Both the position numbers and the translations under genes were made by a program. DNA of 64,000 nucleotides from Clostridia bacterium (GTDB taxonomy: Bacteria > Bacillota > Clostridia > Oscillospirales > Acutalibacteraceae). The notes below the pieces were generated by a model, which made no database searches, was not told the origin of the DNA, and saw only the letters and a list, made by a program, of their open reading frames with translations. The stretch covers positions 1 to 64,000 of the forward strand of contig JAFNVC010000010.1 of assembly GCA_017379935.1 (NCBI GenBank). The letters are read 5' to 3'. Shown piece by piece: positions 31,536 through 40,327 of the stretch; within the stretch, counting starts at the first letter, position 1, and each line of letters starts with the position of its first letter.

Positions 31536-32039
31536 TCAAAAATTTATTTCATATTTTTCATCGATTAAAATGTAATCTAGCTTAAGTTTTTCTGCGAGCT
31601 TCAGGTTGTTTGAATTATCGCGGATAAGCTCATCCTTTTCACAATCATCGCATAATCTTTTTTCAATTGTGTCCGCAAAATTTTTTATATTTTCAAAATT
31701 ATTTTCTATATATTTTTCGCTCATTATCAGCAGAAAAAATTTAATTTTTTCAAGATATTTTTCTTCAAAATTCTTTTGCCAGTCAAGCGGAATATAACAG
31801 CCCTCGACGATGAGATTCTGTTCATTTTCGATTGCGGTTTTTATCATTTCGCGGACAATCGGCCAGAGATATTCCGTCAGCTTTTCATCGTCCATCGGAG
31901 TAAGCGACGTATTCCCGCTGCGTATCAGTCCCATTTTGAGATGGTCGATTGACAGGTACGGATATTTATATTTTTCAAGCATTTTCTGCGCAAGTGCAGT
32001 CTTTCCCGTATGCGATGCACCAGTTATGATTACGACCAT
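31536..32039 (-). CDS. P-loop kinase-like protein
   Basis: A 167-residue nucleoside/small-molecule kinase-like protein. Walker A is VIITGASHTGKTALAQKML (about 3-21). YPYLSIDHLKMGLIRS (about 27-42) resembles the substrate-binding strand of 2-phosphoglycerate kinase and adenylate-kinase-like proteins. NLIVEGCYIPLDW (about 95-107) fits a Walker B-like strand. The C-terminal half is Asn- and Lys-rich. The substrate is unknown. It starts 10 bases after the membrane protein gene and ends 15 bases before the oxidoreductase gene. Confidence 0.65.
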   Translation of the reverse strand: MVVIITGASHTGKTALAQKMLEKYKYPYLSIDHLKMGLIRSGNTSLTPMDDEKLTEYLWPIVREMIKTAIENEQNLIVEGCYIPLDWQKNFEEKYLEKIKFFLLIMSEKYIENNFENIKNFADTIEKRLCDDCEKDELIRDNSNNLKLAEKLKLDYILIDEKYEINF

Positions 32040-32049
32040 TTTATCACCC

Positions 32050-32799
32050 TTATTTCTTTTTAATACATCTTACGGTCTGAAAAATTCCGACTGCAAACAG
32101 CATCAGCGGAACGAAAATCCAAAATCCAAAATTCTGCAGAGTTTTTAATATAGAGTAAGTTTCCGTAAATTTCAGCAGAGGAATACCTATTCCCACTGCA
32201 GTAAAAAACACACCTATATACAAGCCCAAAACATCCGTTTTAATTTTATCAAAGCAACCCATAGCCGTCAAACCAAAAATTATGAACGCACCTGCGCCGA
32301 AGGTGAAAAACAAGCCTGCAAAAATCATCATTTTTTCTGCACTTATAATGCCGAAAATAATTAAAAACAATCCCGATAATAATACGGCAGCTACCAGCCC
32401 CGCGCTGACGAATTTTATTAAATTAAATCTTGATTTTTCCTCTTTTTCTGCGTCACCTTTAAACAGCTTTCTTTTCAGAAAATAAATTCCGATAAGCCAG
32501 AAAGGTATTGTAAAAACGGTTAAAGAATAGTTTTTATCTCTTAGGGTTATGTAATCGGCAACAGCGAGGAAGCCGAACCAGAAAAGAAAAAATCCTGCTT
32601 TGAATAATTTATCGAACAGTACCGCAATTTTTTCTTTATTTAAAATTATTCCCAGACTTTTTCCCGCCATTGATAAGCTGCAGATTAAAAACGGAACAAA
32701 AATTATTTTCGGACTTGTTGTTTTTATCATAAAATAAATCAGCAAAGCCGTGATAAAAATTGATGAAATCAGCTTGCCTGTAAGGCTGTTTATTCTCAT
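32050..32799 (-). CDS. Polytopic membrane protein of unknown function
   Basis: A 249-residue protein with about eight hydrophobic segments (about 8-25, 32-50, 65-82, 93-110, 127-152, 157-178, 190-208 and 222-242) and a basic loop KRKLFKGDAEKEEKSR near 110-125. There is no signal peptide or catalytic motif. AT-rich codon use sets it apart from the replication genes nearby. It is probably translated as part of the unit with the P-loop protein. No family recognised; transporter and sensor roles are equally open. Confidence 0.5.
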   Translation of the reverse strand: MRINSLTGKLISSIFITALLIYFMIKTTSPKIIFVPFLICSLSMAGKSLGIILNKEKIAVLFDKLFKAGFFLFWFGFLAVADYITLRDKNYSLTVFTIPFWLIGIYFLKRKLFKGDAEKEEKSRFNLIKFVSAGLVAAVLLSGLFLIIFGIISAEKMMIFAGLFFTFGAGAFIIFGLTAMGCFDKIKTDVLGLYIGVFFTAVGIGIPLLKFTETYSILKTLQNFGFWIFVPLMLFAVGIFQTVRCIKKK

Positions 32800-32861
32800 A
32801 TTTTTTCTCTTTTCTGTTCAGGATGACATATTTGAAATACATATAAATCGGAGTTTGTTGA

Positions 32862-33224
32862 TTACACAGGTGTTCCTACCTCGATTAAATTACCGTCCAA
32901 ATCGTAGAATCGGATTACTCGTTGTCCCCAACTGTGTGTCATAAGATGATTTACATATTCAATCGAGGGATATAATGTTTCCAGTTTTTTAACAAATGAT
33001 TCGATATCCTGTTCTTCAAAATATAATTCGCAAGAGTTACTTTTCGGAACAATGTCTCTGTCTAAAAAAGATTTCCATATTTTCTCGTCTTGAAGGACAA
33101 GACCTTCTGTTAAAATCATATTACCGTCGTTGTCAAGCACCAATTCTATTCCGAATAAGTCGTGATAGAATTTTCTCGATTTTTCTATGTCTTTAACAAC
33201 AATCAAAATATTTTTCAGTTTCAT
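32862..33224 (-). CDS. VOC/glyoxalase-fold protein
   Basis: A 120-residue vicinal oxygen chelate protein. The N-terminal strand-helix MKLKNILIVVKDIEKSRKFYHDLFGIEL and the C-terminal VIRFYDLDGNLIEVGTPV are typical of both half-modules. A Glu in NLIEV is in the usual metal-ligand position, but the usual His in the first strand is replaced (NILIVV). Such small VOC proteins include antibiotic-binding and dioxygenase-like members; specificity is not predictable. It faces ychF divergently. Confidence 0.8.
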   Translation of the reverse strand: MKLKNILIVVKDIEKSRKFYHDLFGIELVLDNDGNMILTEGLVLQDEKIWKSFLDRDIVPKSNSCELYFEEQDIESFVKKLETLYPSIEYVNHLMTHSWGQRVIRFYDLDGNLIEVGTPV

Positions 33225-33323
33225 ATCATTTCTCCGTCAAATTAAAATTCATCTGCCAAATTCCGTTTCACATCCTGATTATATCTTTTTTCCTCACTTT
33301 TTTCAACGATTAAATATATTCTC

Positions 33324-33352
33324 TTGAAATTTTGGCGGTTTGCATTTATAAT
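33324..33352 (+). promoter_or_regulatory. Promoter of ychF
   Basis: TTGAAA (33324-33329), a 17-bp spacer and TATAAT (33347-33352), 33 bases before the ychF start codon. Confidence 0.8.
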
Positions 33353-33385
33353 GTTATAGTAATTTTTGAAAAAAGGAAGAAAAAT

Positions 33386-34480
33386 ATGAAGCTTGGTATA
33401 GTAGGTCTGCCGAATGTCGGCAAAAGCACGCTTTTTAACGCTATTACAAATGCAGGTGCACAGTCTGCGAACTATCCGTTCTGCACAATTGAGCCGAACG
33501 TCGGTGTTGTTGCAGTTCCCGACAGCAGAATTGATGCTCTCTGCGAGATGTATAACCCCGCAAAGGTTACACCCGCCGTTATCGAATTTGTTGACATCGC
33601 AGGTCTTGTACGCGGTGCATCAAAGGGTGAGGGACTCGGTAATAAGTTCCTTTCACACATCCGTGAGGTTGATGCAGTTATCCACGTTGTACGCTGCTTT
33701 GAAAATGACGATATCATCCACGTTGACGGAAGCGTTGACCCCGCAAGAGATATCGAAACAATCAACCTTGAGCTTATTTTCTCTGATATTGAAATGGTTG
33801 AGCGCCGTATCGACAGAACAACAAAGGCACTCAAGGGTGATAAGAGCCTCGCAAAGGAGCTTGATTTCCTTAAGTCACTCAAGGCTCACCTTGAAGAGGG
33901 TAAATCCGCTAGAAGCATTGAATGTGACGATGACGAGAAAGAGGTTCTCAATGATATCGCACTGCTTACAACAAAGCCGGTTATCTACGCCTGCAATATG
34001 AGCGAGGATGACTTTGCAAACAGCATTGATTCCAACGTACGCTTCAACGCGGTCTGTAAGATTGCCGCAGAGGACGGCTCACAGGTGCTTCCCATCTGTG
34101 CCGAAATGGAGGCAGAAATCGCAAGCCTTGACAAGGAAGAAAAGGAAATGTTCCTCGCTGATCTCGGTATTGAGCAGGGCGGTCTTGATCTTCTTATCCA
34201 GAGAAGCTACGATCTCCTCGGTCTTATCTCCTACCTCACAGCCGGTACTCCCGAGGTGCGCGCATGGACTATCAGAAAGGGCACGAAGGCTCCGCAGGCA
34301 GCAGGTAAAATCCATTCTGATTTTGAAAAGGGCTTTATCCGCGCAGAGGTTATCAGCTTTGAAAATCTTATGGACTGCGGCTCACTTGCAGCGGCAAGAG
34401 AAAAGGGTCTTATCCGCTCTGAGGGTAAGGAATATGTTATGAAGGACGGCGACGTTGTTCACTTCCTTTTCAACGTATAA
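33386..34480 (+). CDS. ychF: YchF/OLA1 family ribosome-binding ATPase
   Basis: 364 residues from ATG 33386 (AAAGGAAG upstream; in-frame codons before it lie within the promoter). G1 is LPNVGKSTLFNAITNA (about 8-23), followed by NYPFCTIEPNVG and DIAGLVRGASKGEGLGNKFL (about 68-87). CNMSEDD stands in place of the NKxD motif, which marks YchF as ATP- rather than GTP-preferring. The C-terminal TGS-like domain ends in GKEYVMKDGDVVHFLFNV. Length fits the family. YchF binds ribosomes and is involved in stress responses and translation quality. It is monocistronic upstream of the SRP RNA. Confidence 0.95.
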   Translation: MKLGIVGLPNVGKSTLFNAITNAGAQSANYPFCTIEPNVGVVAVPDSRIDALCEMYNPAKVTPAVIEFVDIAGLVRGASKGEGLGNKFLSHIREVDAVIHVVRCFENDDIIHVDGSVDPARDIETINLELIFSDIEMVERRIDRTTKALKGDKSLAKELDFLKSLKAHLEEGKSARSIECDDDEKEVLNDIALLTTKPVIYACNMSEDDFANSIDSNVRFNAVCKIAAEDGSQVLPICAEMEAEIASLDKEEKEMFLADLGIEQGGLDLLIQRSYDLLGLISYLTAGTPEVRAWTIRKGTKAPQAAGKIHSDFEKGFIRAEVISFENLMDCGSLAAAREKGLIRSEGKEYVMKDGDVVHFLFNV

Positions 34481-34528
34481 AATTTAATATTATTTCCTGC
34501 AATATCTTAAAAAAATTTGCAATTTTAC

Positions 34529-34557
34529 TTGATATATAAGGTAAAATATATTATAAT
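34529..34557 (+). promoter_or_regulatory. Promoter of the SRP RNA
   Basis: TTGATA (34529-34534), a 17-bp spacer and TATAAT (34552-34557). Confidence 0.7.
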
Positions 34558-34585
34558 GTATAAGATATTGCAGGCGATTTATCGA

Positions 34586-34730
34586 AGCATTATTTCAGTC
34601 ATGTGGTGTGTTGGTCCTGTGCGACGGGGTGCCACGAACCATGTCAGGCGGGGAACCGAGCAGCATTAAGAGGTTAACACCGTGCGACACAGTCCGGCCT
34701 GCGCACCATATGACTGAGGTAATGCTTTTT
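34586..34730 (+). ncRNA. ffs: Signal recognition particle RNA (4.5S/scRNA type)
   Basis: The core ACCATGTCAGG...GGAA...GAGCAGCA (about 34638-34668), with GGTCCTGTGCGAC before it and CCGTGCGACACAGTCC after it, is the conserved domain IV hairpin of bacterial SRP RNA. The terminal stem AGCATTA..TTCAGTCAT (34586-34602) pairs with ATGACTGA..TAATGCT (34709-34726), and a T run follows. The position just upstream of dnaX is the classic Firmicute arrangement. Confidence 0.9.
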
Positions 34731-34750
34731 ATTTTTAAGGTGGTGATTTT

Positions 34751-36358
34751 TTGTACAGAGTTCTTTACCGTAAATGGAGACCGCAGACCTTTGCCGACGT
34801 TGTCGGTCAGGAGCATATAACCTCTACCCTCGCCCACGAGGTCGAGTCGGGCAAGGTTTCCCACGCCTATCTTTTCACAGGCTCAAGAGGTACGGGTAAG
34901 ACCACCTGCGCAAAAATTCTCGCAAAGGCGGCTAACTGCCTTAATCCCGTTGACGGTAATCCGTGTAACGAATGTGCAGTCTGTAAGGGACTCGACGACG
35001 GCTCGATTCTCGACGTTATTGAAATTGACGCGGCAAGCAACAACGGTGTTGACAACATACGCGACCTGCGCGAGGAAGCGAACTACACCCCTGTTCATAC
35101 AAAATACCGCGTTTACATCATTGACGAGGTTCATATGCTTTCAATCGGCGCCTTCAACGCGCTTCTGAAAACACTTGAGGAGCCTCCCGCTCACGTTAAA
35201 TTCATCCTCGCAACAACGGAGGTTCACAAGCTCCCCGCGACGATACTTTCAAGATGTCAGCGCTTTGATTTCCACAGAATCACGCCCGAAAACATCACCC
35301 ACCGTCTGCGCTACGTTGCAGAATGTGAAAATATCGACCTTGACGGCGATGCGGCTCTTCTTATTGCAAGAATTGCCGACGGTGCAATGCGTGATGCGCT
35401 TTCAATCCTCGACCGTTGCTCGGGTATAACAAATCACGTTACGAGTGAGGTTGTCAGCAACGCGGCAGGACTTGCAGGTAAGGATTATCTTTTCGAGCTT
35501 GTTGATAATATCAATAAAAATAATCCGTCTGAAGTTCTCTCAATCGTTGCAAAGCTTCATAACGATTCCTGCGATATGGAAAGACTCTGTACGGAGCTTA
35601 TCAACCATTACCGCAATCTTATGATTATAAAAACGGTCAGAGATCCGCAGAAGCTTATCGTCTGCACGGACATTGACCTTGAATCCTACAAAAAGCAGGC
35701 GGAAAAAACCACACTTTTCAAGGTGCTTTCGTGCATAACTACCCTTGAAGAATGCTCGGCGATGCTCAAATCCTCTTCAAATAAGCGTACAGAAATGGAA
35801 ATGAGCGTTATCAAGCTCTGCATCCCCGATATTTCGAATGACAATACAGCAATTCTTGCAAGAATTGAACGTCTTGAAAATATGCTAAAGGACGGAAAAA
35901 TCACCGTCAGCGAGAAAAAGGAAGCTGCACCGCAGGAAAAACCGTCCGAGGCTCCTGCACCCGCTCCCGTTGAGGAGAAAAAAGAGGAAGCTCCCCTGCC
36001 TCCTCCACCTCCCGAGGCTCCCGCTTCACCCGTTCAGGACAGCGCACCCGATGTTGATGTGCTTTTCACGGGCTGGGGTGAGGTACTTGATAAGCTTAAC
36101 GTTACAGATAAGCCGCTGATAGGTATTCTCGGCTTGTCCTCGGCTTATATCAGAGGAGATTTTCTTCTCATCAAGTGTGATAATCCTGTTTTCTCACAGT
36201 TCATCCGTCAGGGAAATCACGCAAACGCTATCAAAACCGCGGTTTATGAGGTCACGGGCAGAAAATTCCGTCTCGGCATCTATAAATCCGACGATTCAAA
36301 GGCAAATTCAAACGATCCCCTCGCGGATCTCGTAAGTAAAATAAATAATCTTCAATAA
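34751..36358 (+). CDS. dnaX: DNA polymerase III subunit gamma/tau
   Basis: 535 residues starting at a TTG after AAGGTGGTG. The product starts YRVLYRKWRPQTFADVVGQE, as DnaX proteins do. Walker A is LFTGSRGTGKTTCAK (about 40-54). A zinc module C..NPVDGNPCNECAVC (about 64-79) follows, then IDEVHMLS (about 121-128) and sensor 1 ATTEVHKLPATILSR (about 154-168). A Pro/Ala/Glu-rich linker (about 395-435) precedes a short tau-like C-terminal domain. The clamp loader places the DnaN clamp on primed DNA. It is followed 17 bases later by ebfC and then recR, the standard order. Confidence 0.95.
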   Translation: MYRVLYRKWRPQTFADVVGQEHITSTLAHEVESGKVSHAYLFTGSRGTGKTTCAKILAKAANCLNPVDGNPCNECAVCKGLDDGSILDVIEIDAASNNGVDNIRDLREEANYTPVHTKYRVYIIDEVHMLSIGAFNALLKTLEEPPAHVKFILATTEVHKLPATILSRCQRFDFHRITPENITHRLRYVAECENIDLDGDAALLIARIADGAMRDALSILDRCSGITNHVTSEVVSNAAGLAGKDYLFELVDNINKNNPSEVLSIVAKLHNDSCDMERLCTELINHYRNLMIIKTVRDPQKLIVCTDIDLESYKKQAEKTTLFKVLSCITTLEECSAMLKSSSNKRTEMEMSVIKLCIPDISNDNTAILARIERLENMLKDGKITVSEKKEAAPQEKPSEAPAPAPVEEKKEEAPLPPPPPEAPASPVQDSAPDVDVLFTGWGEVLDKLNVTDKPLIGILGLSSAYIRGDFLLIKCDNPVFSQFIRQGNHANAIKTAVYEVTGRKFRLGIYKSDDSKANSNDPLADLVSKINNLQ

Positions 36359-36375
36359 TGAAAGGATAAATCACA

Positions 36376-36708
36376 ATGAAAGCTAGAATTCCTAACGCTC
36401 CGAGTCAGGGCAATATGATGAAGCAGATCCAGAAAATGCAGGAGGATATGGAGAGAATCCAGGCTGAGGTTGAAGCAAGCGAATATACAGCTTCTGTCGG
36501 CGGCGGTGCAGTTGAGGTTACTGTCAACGGCTCACACGAGGTACTCTCTGTTAAAATGAAGCCCGAGGTCGTAGACCCCGAGGATATCGAGATGCTTGAG
36601 GATCTTCTTATTTCCGCACTCAACGAAAGCATCCGCAAGGCTAACGACGCTATGTCACAGGGTATGGAAAAGGCAAAGGGCGGACTTTCAATCCCGGGTC
36701 TTTTCTGA
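36376..36708 (+). CDS. ebfC: YbaB/EbfC family nucleoid-associated protein
   Basis: A 110-residue protein of the YbaB/EbfC family, which forms tweezer-like dimers that bind DNA. MMKQIQKMQEDMERIQAEVE is the N-terminal helix, ASVGGGAVEVTVNGSHEVLSV (about 39-59) the sheet, and MEDLL-like ILMLEDLLISALNE the second helix. The stop overlaps the recR start (TGATG), so both are translationally coupled. The dnaX-ebfC-recR order is widely conserved. Confidence 0.92.
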   Translation: MKARIPNAPSQGNMMKQIQKMQEDMERIQAEVEASEYTASVGGGAVEVTVNGSHEVLSVKMKPEVVDPEDIEMLEDLLISALNESIRKANDAMSQGMEKAKGGLSIPGLF

Positions 36709-37307
36709 TGGCACGCAACGTAGTCCCGCTTGCTAATCTTATCGAGCAGTTCGAGCGCTTGCCGGGTATCGGACACAAAAGCGCGCAGAAGCTCGCCTTT
36801 CATATTCTTAATATGACCGATGAACAGGCAAAACGCTTTGCCGATACGATTATGCTCGCTCACGAAAAAATTCACCGTTGCTCCGTCTGCTGTGATCTTA
36901 CGGATTCCGACGTCTGCAACATCTGTCTCGATGATAAAAGAGACCGCACAACGATCTGCGTCGTCGAAAATTCAAAGGACGTTATCGCAATTGAGCGCAC
37001 ACGCGAATATAACGGAATGTATCACGTGCTTCACGGCTCGATTTCCCCGATGAACGGTATCGGCCCCGATGAAATTACGATCAAGGAGCTTCTCAGCCGC
37101 CTTAATAATGACGAGGTTCAGGAAATTATTATGGCAACAAACCCCACAGTTGAGGGTGAAGCGACCGCGATGTATATTTCAAGGCTTATAAAGCCGCTCG
37201 GAATCAAGGTTTCGCGTCTCGCTTACGGTGTTCCCGTCGGTGCTGACCTTGAATATGCCGACGAAATCACGCTTACGAGGGCTATTGAAGGAAGACAGGT
37301 GCTTTAA
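36708..37307 (+). CDS. recR: Recombination mediator RecR
   Basis: 199 residues. A helix-hairpin-helix region (RLPGIGHKSAQKLAFHIL, about 17-34), a C4 zinc finger (CSVCCDLTDSDVCNIC, about 56-71) and a Toprim domain (TICVVENSKDVIAIE, about 79-93) appear in order. MATNPTVEGEATAMYISRL near 138-156 is the conserved C-terminal part. RecR works with RecO and RecF to load RecA at gaps, and recF itself lies 1.6 kb downstream. Length matches the family. Confidence 0.95.
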   Translation: MARNVVPLANLIEQFERLPGIGHKSAQKLAFHILNMTDEQAKRFADTIMLAHEKIHRCSVCCDLTDSDVCNICLDDKRDRTTICVVENSKDVIAIERTREYNGMYHVLHGSISPMNGIGPDEITIKELLSRLNNDEVQEIIMATNPTVEGEATAMYISRLIKPLGIKVSRLAYGVPVGADLEYADEITLTRAIEGRQVL

Positions 37308-37308
37308 A

Positions 37309-37525
37309 ACTTCCACACTTTCTTTAACATTCTTTCCACAGCCTTCCACACTTTCCACAGCGATAATTTTTTAACACTTTTTTCCACAATTTTTTCACAA
37401 CGGAAATGTTGGAAATTTTTAAGAAAAATCCTTGATAATAAAAGGCTTCAGGAGTTTTCCATACTTTCAACATCCCCTACTGCTACTAATATAATATATA
37501 TATAATATAATTATTAAATTTCCCG
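37309..37525. other. Candidate replication origin element (DnaA-box-like cluster plus AT-rich stretch)
   Basis: The 234 bases between recR and dnaN contain no gene. Six TTCCACA or TTTCACA words in the same orientation lie at 37311-37399. The best DnaA-box matches are TTTTCCACA (37380-37388) and TTTTTCACA (37391-37399), each 8 of 9 to TTATNCACA. A strongly AT-rich run (about 37485-37520, alternating TA) follows and could unwind. The place beside dnaN is usual for oriC, but dnaA is absent here. Confidence 0.45.
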
Positions 37526-37541
37526 AAGCGGAGGAATTAAA

Positions 37542-38663
37542 ATGAAATTTATCTGCGAAACAGCATCACTTTCAAGTGCTTGTCAGAACGTTCAGAGAGC
37601 GGTTTCTGCAAAGTCATCAATCCCGGGAACAGAGGGTATCCTTATCAAGGCTCAGGGTAACGAGCTTAACCTTACGGGATATGACCTTGAAATCGGCATC
37701 AACACTTCAATCTATGCAAAAATTGAAGAAGCAGGCTCAGTTGTGCTTAACGCAAAGGTGCTTTGCGAGATTCTTCGCCGTATTCCTAACCAGACGGTTA
37801 CAATTGAATGTGACGAAAGAAATTTTGCCGTTATCAGAAGCGGTGACATAAAATACGAAATAATGGGTATCTCTGCCGAGGATTATCCCGAGCTTCCGAC
37901 AGTTCAGGGCGGATTTACCATTGATATCAACAGAAAAATGCTTTCTGAAATGGTAAAGCAGACTATTTTTGCCGTTGCTGTTACGGATTCAAAGGTTGTT
38001 TATACAGGTATCAAGTTTGAAATCTCCGACGGTGAGCTCAAGCTTATCGCTGTTGACGGCTTCAGAATGGCTATCAGAACAGAAAAAATTGATTATCACG
38101 GTGAGGATATCACATTTATCGTTCCTGCAAAGACAATGTCAGAAATTATCAAGCTTTCTGTTGAAGATGCGGAAAATGAGGAAGGAATTGTTTCTCTCGG
38201 ACTCGGCAACCGCCATATTATCTTCGAGGTTAACGGCTACAGCATAATTTCAAGACTTCTCGAGGGTGAATTTATCAACTATAAGTCAACAATCCCCGTT
38301 TCCGTTGCAACAACAGTCGAGGTTGATACAAGAAGCCTTATCGACAGTATCGAAAGAACATCACTTATCATCACAGATAAGACAAAGAGCCTTATCAACT
38401 GCGTTTTTGATACAGATTTTATCAGAATTTCAAGTATTGCGGCGCTCGGCACGGCTAATGATAAGGTTGCGGCAGACGTTGAGGGTAACAGAGTTGAAAT
38501 CGGCTTTAACAACCGCTATCTTCTCGATGCACTCAGAGCATGCAACACGGACAGAGTCAGAATTCAGCTCAACGGCGCAATTTCTCCGATTCTTATTCTT
38601 CCGACAGAGGGTGAAAGCTTCATCTTCCTTGTTCTTCCTGTGAGGTTGAAGAAAAATGATTGA
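37542..38663 (+). CDS. dnaN: DNA polymerase III beta sliding clamp
   Basis: 373 residues with an AAGCGGAGG ribosome binding site. The three clamp domains are recognisable: N-terminal MKFICETASLSSACQNVQRAV, central AEDYPELPTVQGGFTIDINRKML (about 112-134), and the C-terminal end SPILILPTEGESFIFLVLPVRL. That end is the usual PxR(L) tail of DnaN and makes part of the peptide-binding pocket. The ring confers processivity on Pol III and recruits other proteins. It starts a dnaN-rlbA-recF-remB unit downstream of the origin-like gap; dnaA is not adjacent. Confidence 0.95.
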   Translation: MKFICETASLSSACQNVQRAVSAKSSIPGTEGILIKAQGNELNLTGYDLEIGINTSIYAKIEEAGSVVLNAKVLCEILRRIPNQTVTIECDERNFAVIRSGDIKYEIMGISAEDYPELPTVQGGFTIDINRKMLSEMVKQTIFAVAVTDSKVVYTGIKFEISDGELKLIAVDGFRMAIRTEKIDYHGEDITFIVPAKTMSEIIKLSVEDAENEEGIVSLGLGNRHIIFEVNGYSIISRLLEGEFINYKSTIPVSVATTVEVDTRSLIDSIERTSLIITDKTKSLINCVFDTDFIRISSIAALGTANDKVAADVEGNRVEIGFNNRYLLDALRACNTDRVRIQLNGAISPILILPTEGESFIFLVLPVRLKKND

Positions 38664-38907
38664 TAAAAGACGAATCCGATTAAAAATCAAGGAAAAACCC
38701 GTTGTACAGAAAAGTATTCACACCGAATTTATCCGACTTGATGCGTTTTTAAAGCTTTGCGATGCCGTTCAGTCGGGCGGACACGCAAAAATCGTCATTC
38801 AGGACGGAGAAATCAAGGTTAACAACGAGGTCTGCACCCAGAGAGGCAAAAAGCTTCATCCGGGCGACAGGGTTGAATTTGAAAATACGGTTTACGAGAT
38901 AGTTTGA
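38656..38907 (+). CDS. rlbA: S4-domain RNA-binding protein (YaaA/RlbA type)
   Basis: An 83-residue protein, eight bases overlapped by dnaN. The S4 signature is FIRLDAFLKLCDAVQSGGHAK followed by VIQDGEIKVNNEVCTQRGKKL (about 25-68). An extra 15-residue basic start precedes the usual beginning. Firmicutes keep this small gene between dnaN and recF; in Bacillus it is involved in ribosome assembly. It ends one base before the recF start, so translation is coupled. Confidence 0.88.
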   Translation: MIDKRRIRLKIKEKPVVQKSIHTEFIRLDAFLKLCDAVQSGGHAKIVIQDGEIKVNNEVCTQRGKKLHPGDRVEFENTVYEIV

Positions 38908-38908
38908 T

Positions 38909-40003
38909 ATGAATATTGAAAACCATGTTATAAAAAATTTCCGGAATATCGAGCATATTGAAATCGAACCTGTGAACGGAATCAACGTCATTTACGGCGA
39001 AAACGGTCACGGTAAGACAAATATTATCGAAAGCATCTGGCTTTTCACGGGCTGTAACAGCTTCAGAACGAGAAAAAATACCGAGCTTATCAATAAGGAC
39101 TCGGATTTTTCGGAAATTAATATGGATTTCTTCTCTTTTGACAGACAGCAGACGGCAAAGCTCGTCATTGCGGCACAGAAAGAGGCTTATCTTAACGGTA
39201 TCAAGCAAATCTCGCCGAGAAAATTTTTAGGAGAATTTCAGGCGGTGGTTTTTTCACCGTCTGTTCTTTCTGTTATAAAGGACGGCCCGTCAGAAAAGCG
39301 AAAGTTTCTTGACATCGCAATAAGCCTTGTGAAGCCGAATTACGCGGTTTTGCTTTCAAAGTATAACAAGGCGGTCTTTCAGCGTAACGCGCTTTTAAAG
39401 CAAATCAGCCAGACCTCAAAGGGTGAGGATCTGCTCTTTGCCTTTGATGAGGAAATTGCGCGCTACGGCGGAAGAATTATCGACTACCGACTTAATTATA
39501 TCGAAGATTTAAAGGAATTTTCCTCTGATGTTTACAGAGAAATTTCTTCTGACCGCGAGCAGATGGAGATTGCTTATATAAATTCTTTAAAAGAAATTGG
39601 CTCCGATGCAAAGGAATGGTCTGAAATTCTTTATAACGAATGTGTTAAAAATCATAAGAAGGATGTTTTCCGTCTTGCAACGAGTGCAGGCCCACATAAG
39701 GATGACCTTAACATTATGCTCAGCGGTATGGACGCGAGAAGCTACGGCTCACAGGGACAGCAGCGCTCATGTGCGCTTTCTCTGAAGCTCAGCGAAGCAT
39801 CAATTCTTAAAAAATATTCGGGTGAACAGCCGATTGCCCTTCTCGATGATGTTATGAGTGAGCTTGACGGCAAAAGACAGAAATATCTTATAAAATATTT
39901 TGACGGCTGGCAGGTTTTTGTCACCTGCTGTGACAGATCACATCTGAGAAAAATAAAATCAGACAAAACATTTAAAATTGCGGACGGTAAGGTTAAAAAA
40001 TAA
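38909..40003 (+). CDS. recF: DNA replication and repair protein RecF
   Basis: 364 residues. Walker A is YGENGHGKTNIIESIWLF (about 28-45), the ABC-type signature is SYGSQGQQRSCALSLKLSEA (about 274-293), and Walker B is PIALLDDVMSELDGKR (about 307-322). The family start NHVIKNFRNIEHIEIEP is intact. RecF binds gapped DNA with RecR and RecO and helps restart replication. Its position after dnaN and the S4 gene is standard for the origin region. Confidence 0.95.
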   Translation: MNIENHVIKNFRNIEHIEIEPVNGINVIYGENGHGKTNIIESIWLFTGCNSFRTRKNTELINKDSDFSEINMDFFSFDRQQTAKLVIAAQKEAYLNGIKQISPRKFLGEFQAVVFSPSVLSVIKDGPSEKRKFLDIAISLVKPNYAVLLSKYNKAVFQRNALLKQISQTSKGEDLLFAFDEEIARYGGRIIDYRLNYIEDLKEFSSDVYREISSDREQMEIAYINSLKEIGSDAKEWSEILYNECVKNHKKDVFRLATSAGPHKDDLNIMLSGMDARSYGSQGQQRSCALSLKLSEASILKKYSGEQPIALLDDVMSELDGKRQKYLIKYFDGWQVFVTCCDRSHLRKIKSDKTFKIADGKVKK

Positions 40004-40015
40004 GAGGGTGAAAAA

Positions 40016-40288
40016 ATGTTTTTGCATCTCGGACAGGATACAATTATAACAACGGATGAAATTATAGGAATATTTGACCTCGATACATCAACTGTTATGA
40101 AATCAACAAGAGATTTTTTATCAATGATGTCAAAGGAAAAAAAGGTTGTTAATGTCAGCTACGAATTACCGAAATCCTTCGTCATGACATATAACGAAAA
40201 AACTAAGGAAAAAACAATGTACATCTCCCCTATCTCAAGCATGACCTTACTCAAGAGAATTGAGAATGTGAATTATATTAAGGAATAA
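40016..40288 (+). CDS. remB: RemB-like extracellular matrix regulator (DUF370)
   Basis: 90 residues of the DUF370 family: MFLHLGQDTIITTDEIIGIFDLDTSTV and a PKSFVMTYN segment. In Bacillus the equivalent gene (yaaB/remB) also follows recF, and the paralogue RemA activates matrix operons, including the one encoding TasA and SipW. This makes it a candidate regulator of the SipW-rich cluster in the same window; no binding site has been shown. It is the last gene of the dnaN unit, with a terminator after it. Confidence 0.8.
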   Translation: MFLHLGQDTIITTDEIIGIFDLDTSTVMKSTRDFLSMMSKEKKVVNVSYELPKSFVMTYNEKTKEKTMYISPISSMTLLKRIENVNYIKE

Positions 40289-40293
40289 AAATT

Positions 40294-40327
40294 AAGGATT
40301 GCAGAAATTGCTCTGCAATCCTTTTTG
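40294..40327. terminator. Bidirectional terminator between remB and the nuclease gene
   Basis: AAGGATTGCAGA (40294-40305) pairs perfectly with TCTGCAATCCTT (40312-40323) and is followed by T; both converging genes can use it. Confidence 0.85.
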
